Source: Actinomadura luteofluorescens (lineage in GTDB: Bacteria; Actinomycetota; Actinomycetes; Streptosporangiales; Streptosporangiaceae). From it: a stretch of DNA of 64,000 bases. Below the pieces are notes generated by a model. The model was not told where the DNA came from and ran no database searches. It saw only the letters and a program-made list of their open reading frames with translations. This document shows positions 60,428-64,000 of the stretch, one piece after another; position 1 is the stretch's first letter, and every line of letters begins with the position of its first letter. The translations under genes were made by a program, and so were the position numbers. The stretch lies in NCBI RefSeq assembly GCF_013409365.1, contig NZ_JACCBA010000001.1, positions 6,262,001-6,326,000 of the forward strand, given 5' to 3'.

Positions 60428-61107
60428 GTGCAATGGCTGTGTCGACTCCTGCATCCTTGACCGTCGAGCATGGAAGTGGCCGCCGTCGGTCGGAATGTGC
60501 ACGGTTGTGGAGGCGGGCAGGAAAAAGGTCGTTGGATGTTGGGCGCTGAATCCCGATCAACATCGTTATTGTCTTCTGGGTCGGCAGCATATGGGATTCG
60601 GCGTGCTTTCGTTCTGCATTCGCTCCCTTTTGGGGGGCGAGCATGGGGTGCTGGGGGCGTGTTCGTACGTGGTGTGTTCTTCGAGGGGGCGGCCGGGGTG
60701 GGGTGGCGCTGCGTACGGGGCCGCCCCTCCAAAGTCAAGGGCGCCTTCGGCGTCGCTACGCGATGGGACTTCGTCCCACCCTTGACTTCGGAGCCTCTGC
60801 GGCCCCTGGTGCAGGTTTCGTCGGGCAGGCTCCGCCTGCCCCCGCCCGACGCGCCACCCCACCCCTCCAAGAGGGTCTGTCCTCTTTCGCTCCGAGAGGG
60901 CCCAATCGTTCAAGGGTGCGACAGAGGACGGACCTGGCCGGGCGGGAAGTTCGTCGGCCCTGGGAGGGGGTTCTTCGCAGGAGATTTGGATCACGAATCG
61001 AATTCGAATGTGAGCCGACTCCGTCTATCTCTTCAGTGATAGAAGTAAGACCGCGCAATGCGCGGTTGTGGGAGAGTTCGGTCAGCGGTTCGATATAGGC
61101 TCTACTT
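60428..61107. other. Non-coding interval before the HNH gene, with structured repeats
   Basis: No gene is supported here; open frames lack codon bias and ribosome-binding sites. The interval has lower GC and unusual composition. It contains the four-way-junction element at 60732-60788, a GGGCAGGC-TCC-GCCTGCCC hairpin at 60823-60841 and smaller inverted repeats up to 60940. The HNH gene promoter probably lies in the last 100 bases. Confidence 0.6.
60732..60788. repeat. Four-way-junction inverted-repeat element
   Basis: An outer 10-bp stem (60732-60741 with 60779-60788) encloses three contiguous hairpins: 60742-60752 (4 bp), 60753-60763 (4 bp) and 60764-60778 (6 bp). All bases except three 3-nt loops are paired, giving a perfect cloverleaf without unpaired junction bases. 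It could be an RNA domain, a protein-binding DNA cruciform or a mobile repeat. Confidence 0.75.
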
Positions 61108-62418
61108 ATGCGTTCAGTCGTTGTCGATCTCGATTCGGCGTCCACCATGGAATTGGTGAACGTCGCGTCCGCGATCGCGGCTGAACTCGCCAAGCGCCCC
61201 GCGCCGGATTCCGCGCCAGCCTGCATGGAGCTGACTGAAACCCTCGCTGCCGCCTCCGATATGCACGAGGCAGCCCTCGCCGGATTCATCGGCGTGGTCG
61301 ACACCGGCCGGGAAGTGCAGCGGTGGGGCTTCCCCTCCACGCAGTCATGGCTGCGCAACCGCCTGGGCATGCGTGAGGCCCGTGCCAAAGAGCGCCTCAC
61401 CCTGTCCCGGCAACGGCATCGCCTCACCGAGCTGACCGGTCGATGGGAGTCCGGGACCGTCTCGTTCGGGTACGCGTCCACCATCGCGGGCGCAGTCGCC
61501 CGGCTGGACGACGAGGACTGCAAAGCTGCCGAGGAGATCCTGCTCGGCATGGTCGACCAGTCCTTCTCCGCCGGGAAGGTCGCCTCGTTCGGCCGCCGTA
61601 TCCGCGACGTGATCGCCGAGCGAGACGGCACCGAACAGCCCCCCGACGCCGACACTCGTCGCGCCTACGAGCGGTCCTGGATCGACACCACCCGATCCCT
61701 GGACGGCGGCCGCTACATCAAGGGGTGGCTCAACGCCGAAGACGCCGCCATCTGGGACGGCACTCTCGGTCCGCTCGCCAAGCCGGCCGGGACCGACGAC
61801 CACCGCGACCTGTCCGAACGCACCGCGGCCGCCCTCACCTCCGTACTGTCCGGCGGCCACAAGGCCACCAAGGTCACCGTCATCTGCGAACTGGACACCC
61901 TCACCGGCGGCCATGCCCCCGCCCGCCTCGCCGACGGAACCCCGATCCCGGCCGAACAGGCCCGCCGCATCGCCCTGTCAGCCGGGGTGTCGCCCCTGCT
62001 GCTCGGCAAGGGCAGCATCCCCCTGTATCTGGGCCGCACCGAACGCTTCGCCACCCCCGGCCAGCGCCGCGTCCTGGAAAGCCTCAACCCCACCTGCGCC
62101 GTCCAGGGCTGCGAAGTCCCCGGCGCCCTCTGCGAAGTCGACCATGTCGACGGATGGGCGCTCGGCTCGCCCACAGACATCGACCAGCTCACCCTCACCT
62201 GCGGATGGCACAACCGCTGGAAGGCCACCAACCCCCACCGAGTCCACATCACCAAGACTCCGAACGGCCGCTACACCTACCGCCTCCAGCCACCGGCCGC
62301 CTCCAGGCTCCCAGCCACCAAGCCCCTAACCCCGTGGACCGTAGAACCCAAAACGATCCCCCCACCCCACCGAATCACCCTCACCACACCCCCACCAACA
62401 AACCCCCGCGCCCCGTAA
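61108..62418 (+). CDS. DUF222/HNH endonuclease (13E12-repeat family)
   Basis: This is a 436-residue protein of the family common in actinobacterial repeats. DUF222 fills residues about 20-280 (RWGFPSTQSWLRNRLGM, GYASTIAGAVARLDDED). The HNH domain follows (about 325-375) with CAVQGCEVPGALCEVDHVDGW, then the zinc-site Cys-x-x-His in LTCGWHNRWK. The last 45 residues are Pro/Thr-rich and merge into a C-rich repeat region. The role is not established; many copies occur per genome, sometimes within mobile 13E12-like repeats. Structured repeats on both sides support element character. Confidence 0.9.
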   Translation: MRSVVVDLDSASTMELVNVASAIAAELAKRPAPDSAPACMELTETLAAASDMHEAALAGFIGVVDTGREVQRWGFPSTQSWLRNRLGMREARAKERLTLSRQRHRLTELTGRWESGTVSFGYASTIAGAVARLDDEDCKAAEEILLGMVDQSFSAGKVASFGRRIRDVIAERDGTEQPPDADTRRAYERSWIDTTRSLDGGRYIKGWLNAEDAAIWDGTLGPLAKPAGTDDHRDLSERTAAALTSVLSGGHKATKVTVICELDTLTGGHAPARLADGTPIPAEQARRIALSAGVSPLLLGKGSIPLYLGRTERFATPGQRRVLESLNPTCAVQGCEVPGALCEVDHVDGWALGSPTDIDQLTLTCGWHNRWKATNPHRVHITKTPNGRYTYRLQPPAASRLPATKPLTPWTVEPKTIPPPHRITLTTPPPTNPRAP

Positions 62419-62977
62419 CCCAACCCCCCGCGCCATCCCCCTCCCCGTCCCCACCCCCCACCACCCAGACCAACTGGGCCACTTCCCCGTGCCCTCACTC
62501 AGCGCACCCCACCACCCGCCCCGGCCAACGACAAGAGAACCGCCCCGCCCCGCTCCCTGCTAGCCCGCCCCGCCCTGCCCGCCCACGCGTGCTTCGGCTT
62601 AGCCCCGCCTTGCCTCGCCAGGCCTGTCCGCGCCTCGCCCACCCCACTCGCCCCCACCTCGCCCCGCCTCACCCAGCATCGCCCCGCCCGGCCGCGTGTA
62701 TGTCGGCCCTGCCCTGCCCTGCCTCGCCGGGCCTTTCCTCGCCCGCCCCCGCCCGGCAACGCGTGCTTCGGCTTCGCCTCACGTTGCCCCGCCGGGCCTT
62801 TCCTCGCCCGCCCCGCTTGGCTCTGCCTCATGTCGCCCTGCCCGGCCACGCGTGTCTCGGCCTTGCCTAGCGCTGCTTGCTCTGCCTCGCCAGGACTTGC
62901 CGGTGCTTGTGTTGAGTACGGAGCTCTCGTTGGTGGGGTGGCGGAGTTTTTGCTGGTGAGAAGTCGGGTGGCGCGGG
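62419..62977. repeat. C-rich degenerate repeat region
   Basis: About 540 bp of strongly C-biased sequence on the + strand holds imperfect repeats. The string ACGCGTGCTTCGGCTT occurs at 62585-62600 and 62759-62774, with related copies near 62693 and 62848. GCCGGGCCTTTCCTCGCCCG-type segments occur near 62733 and 62791. No gene is supported; apparent frames are low complexity. Confidence 0.7.
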
Positions 62978-63556
62978 TTAGTGGATCTGTCGGGCCATGA
63001 AGATCGCTTGCTCGCCGGCCGACTCGGTGCCGTCGTAGAGCCTGGTGTCCAGCCCGCAGAAGGCGAAGCCCATCTTCAGGTAGGCGCCGATCGCGGGGGC
63101 GTTGATGTTGCTGACTTCAAGCCATACATGCCCGGCACCCTGCTCCTCGGCGAAGTCGAAGGCGTGGCTCATCAAGGTTCGTCCCAGACCCCTGCCCCTC
63201 CATCCTGGGGCGACCTCGATGTCGCAGATGGTCAGGCGCCTGTTCCATGGTTCGAAGGAGCTCTCCACGAACCCGCACAGTTCGTCTCCGCTGTAGGCGA
63301 CCACCGTCTGGCTCAGCTCGGGATCGCGGTCGGCCCGGGTGTCCTCATCGGCTGGGAAGACCTTGTGGATCGGAGGGGTCACGGGAGTCTGGCGGAGCGT
63401 GAAGCCCTCGCCCGTTTCGACCACTTCGAACACGGAATCTGTTGTGAACGACCCATCGAGCTTCGCCAAGGCCTGATCGTCCTCAGGTCGAGCAAGCCGG
63501 TAGGTGACGGCGCCCCGCACGCCGAGCACCGTCGCATCGTTCACGGTCTTCTTCAT
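62978..63556 (-). CDS. GNAT acetyltransferase, nourseothricin/streptothricin acetyltransferase-like
   Basis: This is a 192-residue protein very similar to the nourseothricin acetyltransferase NAT1 group: LDGSFTTDSVFEV, GFTLRQTPVTPPIHKVFPADED, WNRRLTICDIEVAPGWRGRGLGRTLM (acetyl-CoA loop) and WLEVSNINAPAIGAYLKMGFAFCGLDTRLYDG. It should acetylate the beta-lysine amino group of streptothricin antibiotics and so give resistance. ATG 63556 matches the family's start; ATG 63610 with AGAGG upstream would add 18 residues. It is not beside a streptothricin pathway, so it may be a self-standing resistance gene. Confidence 0.88.
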   Translation of the reverse strand: MKKTVNDATVLGVRGAVTYRLARPEDDQALAKLDGSFTTDSVFEVVETGEGFTLRQTPVTPPIHKVFPADEDTRADRDPELSQTVVAYSGDELCGFVESSFEPWNRRLTICDIEVAPGWRGRGLGRTLMSHAFDFAEEQGAGHVWLEVSNINAPAIGAYLKMGFAFCGLDTRLYDGTESAGEQAIFMARQIH

Positions 63557-63688
63557 GATCGACAACCTACTGCCGTACAAGCGGGAGGCTTCGTCCCGTT
63601 GCCGTGTCATGAGCAGCCTCTGTCCGCACCGCTCTGCGGTCGCGTCGGGTCCGGCAGCACCGCCGGCTGGAACGGCGTCCGTAACTCG

Positions 63689-64000
63689 TCAGGCAGGGAC
63701 CGCTCCACCTTCTCCGCGGCCGCAGGCTGGCGCTGAGCCAAGTTCGATGGCGTCTTGGTCGGCCATCCTTGTGGGGGTGGGCCAGGCGGTCATGGCGTGG
63801 GTGATGATCGATTCCAGGTCGGGGCGGGTGGCGCCGTCGCGGGCTTGTAGGGAGAGGCCCTGCACCACGGTGGTGTAGTAGCGGGCGAGGGCGTCGAGGT
63901 CGGTGGGGGACGCGGTGAGGTCGCCGTCGGTCACGCCGCGGGCCAGGCGGGCCCTGATGGCGGCGAGCATGTCGTGCCGGAGGCCGGCCAGGAACTCGCG
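63689..64000 (-). CDS. TetR family regulator, C-terminal part
   Basis: The gene enters from beyond the window end and stops at 63689. About 103 residues are visible, with the C-terminal ligand-binding helices typical of TetR (LAGLRHDMLAAIRARL, DALARYYTTVVQGLSLQARDGA, MTAWP). The DNA-binding helix-turn-helix lies outside. Its tail is low complexity. Confidence 0.7.
   Translation of the reverse strand, partial: REFLAGLRHDMLAAIRARLARGVTDGDLTASPTDLDALARYYTTVVQGLSLQARDGATRPDLESIITHAMTAWPTPTRMADQDAIELGSAPACGRGEGGAVPA

Noticed and set aside
60345..61039. Open frames between the kinase pseudogene and the HNH gene
   Set aside because: They run through the (GGGGC)8 tract and the inverted repeats, and show no codon bias or domain.
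62443..62870. Open frames downstream of the HNH stop in the C-rich region
   Set aside because: Pro/Arg/His low-complexity translations in several frames, typical of repeat DNA.

Overview
The window is high-GC actinobacterial chromosome. An mce operon tail, a conservon (Cvn), a DUF2637 protein, a DUF222/HNH endonuclease, GTG/TTG starts and very high third-position GC together suggest a filamentous actinomycete of the Streptosporangiales, most like Actinomadura (inference; there is no rRNA or marker gene). No tRNA, rRNA, CRISPR array, complete insertion sequence, integrase or phage module was seen.

Layout. 1-2.7 kb: the last genes of an mce lipid-import operon, ended by a strong hairpin. 2.7-9.2 kb: MarR regulator, an S4 ribosomal protein gene divergent from a HugZ/DUF2470-type haem protein across a duplicated DtxR/IdeR-like iron box, a PLP sulfur-amino-acid lyase, an AAA+ ATPase and a PlsC acyltransferase. 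9.4-15.8 kb: uracil-DNA glycosylase, wax ester synthase/DGAT, a thioredoxin-reductase-like flavoprotein divergent from an XRE-cupin regulator, and an MFS transporter. 16-23.3 kb: a more mosaic stretch with a secreted protein, dimethylargininase, a GHKL ATPase divergent from an XRE/TPR regulator, a P-loop kinase, proteins of unknown function, and a two-gene set: a 36-residue charged peptide translationally coupled to a PIMT-like methyltransferase. That arrangement matches the recently described imiditide RiPPs.

23.3-31.9 kb: PucR regulator divergent from a DadA-like oxidase, a DUF2637 protein, a hemerythrin protein, dihydrolipoyl dehydrogenase, a membrane protein with a DPQ[TA]T repeat, and a ProP-like symporter. 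32.4-38.4 kb: two tandem family 2B encapsulin shell genes coupled by a GTGA overlap and followed by a polyprenyl diphosphate synthase, then a membrane Ser/Thr kinase and small proteins. No terpene cyclase is adjacent. 38.5-45.7 kb: an orphan PotD-like lipoprotein, a conservon (CvnA-CvnC-CvnD) in which the roadblock gene cvnB is missing, galT and a beta-propeller-like protein.

45.7-58.7 kb: a coherent catabolic regulon. A LacI regulator and an enolase-superfamily enzyme face a long reverse-strand run: NMT1-type ABC transporter, Gfo/Idh/MocA dehydrogenase, DUF993 protein, TIM-barrel isomerase and NCS1-like permease, then a secreted glucose/sorbosone-type dehydrogenase and a LamG protein. The divergent control region and the promoter of the secreted dehydrogenase each carry two GAAAGCGCTTTC-type operators centred 13 bp apart, linking both transcription units to LacI. 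Transport, oxidation at a ring hydroxyl, isomerisation or cleavage and acid-sugar dehydration would fit breakdown of an unidentified sugar or glycoside.

58.7-64 kb: a 42-residue peptide gene with a DasR-like site upstream, a NADAR protein, a frameshifted kinase gene, a repeat-rich interval (17-bp tandem repeats, (GGGGC)8 and a perfect four-way-junction inverted-repeat element), a DUF222/HNH endonuclease, C-rich degenerate repeats, a nourseothricin-acetyltransferase-like gene and the end of a TetR gene.
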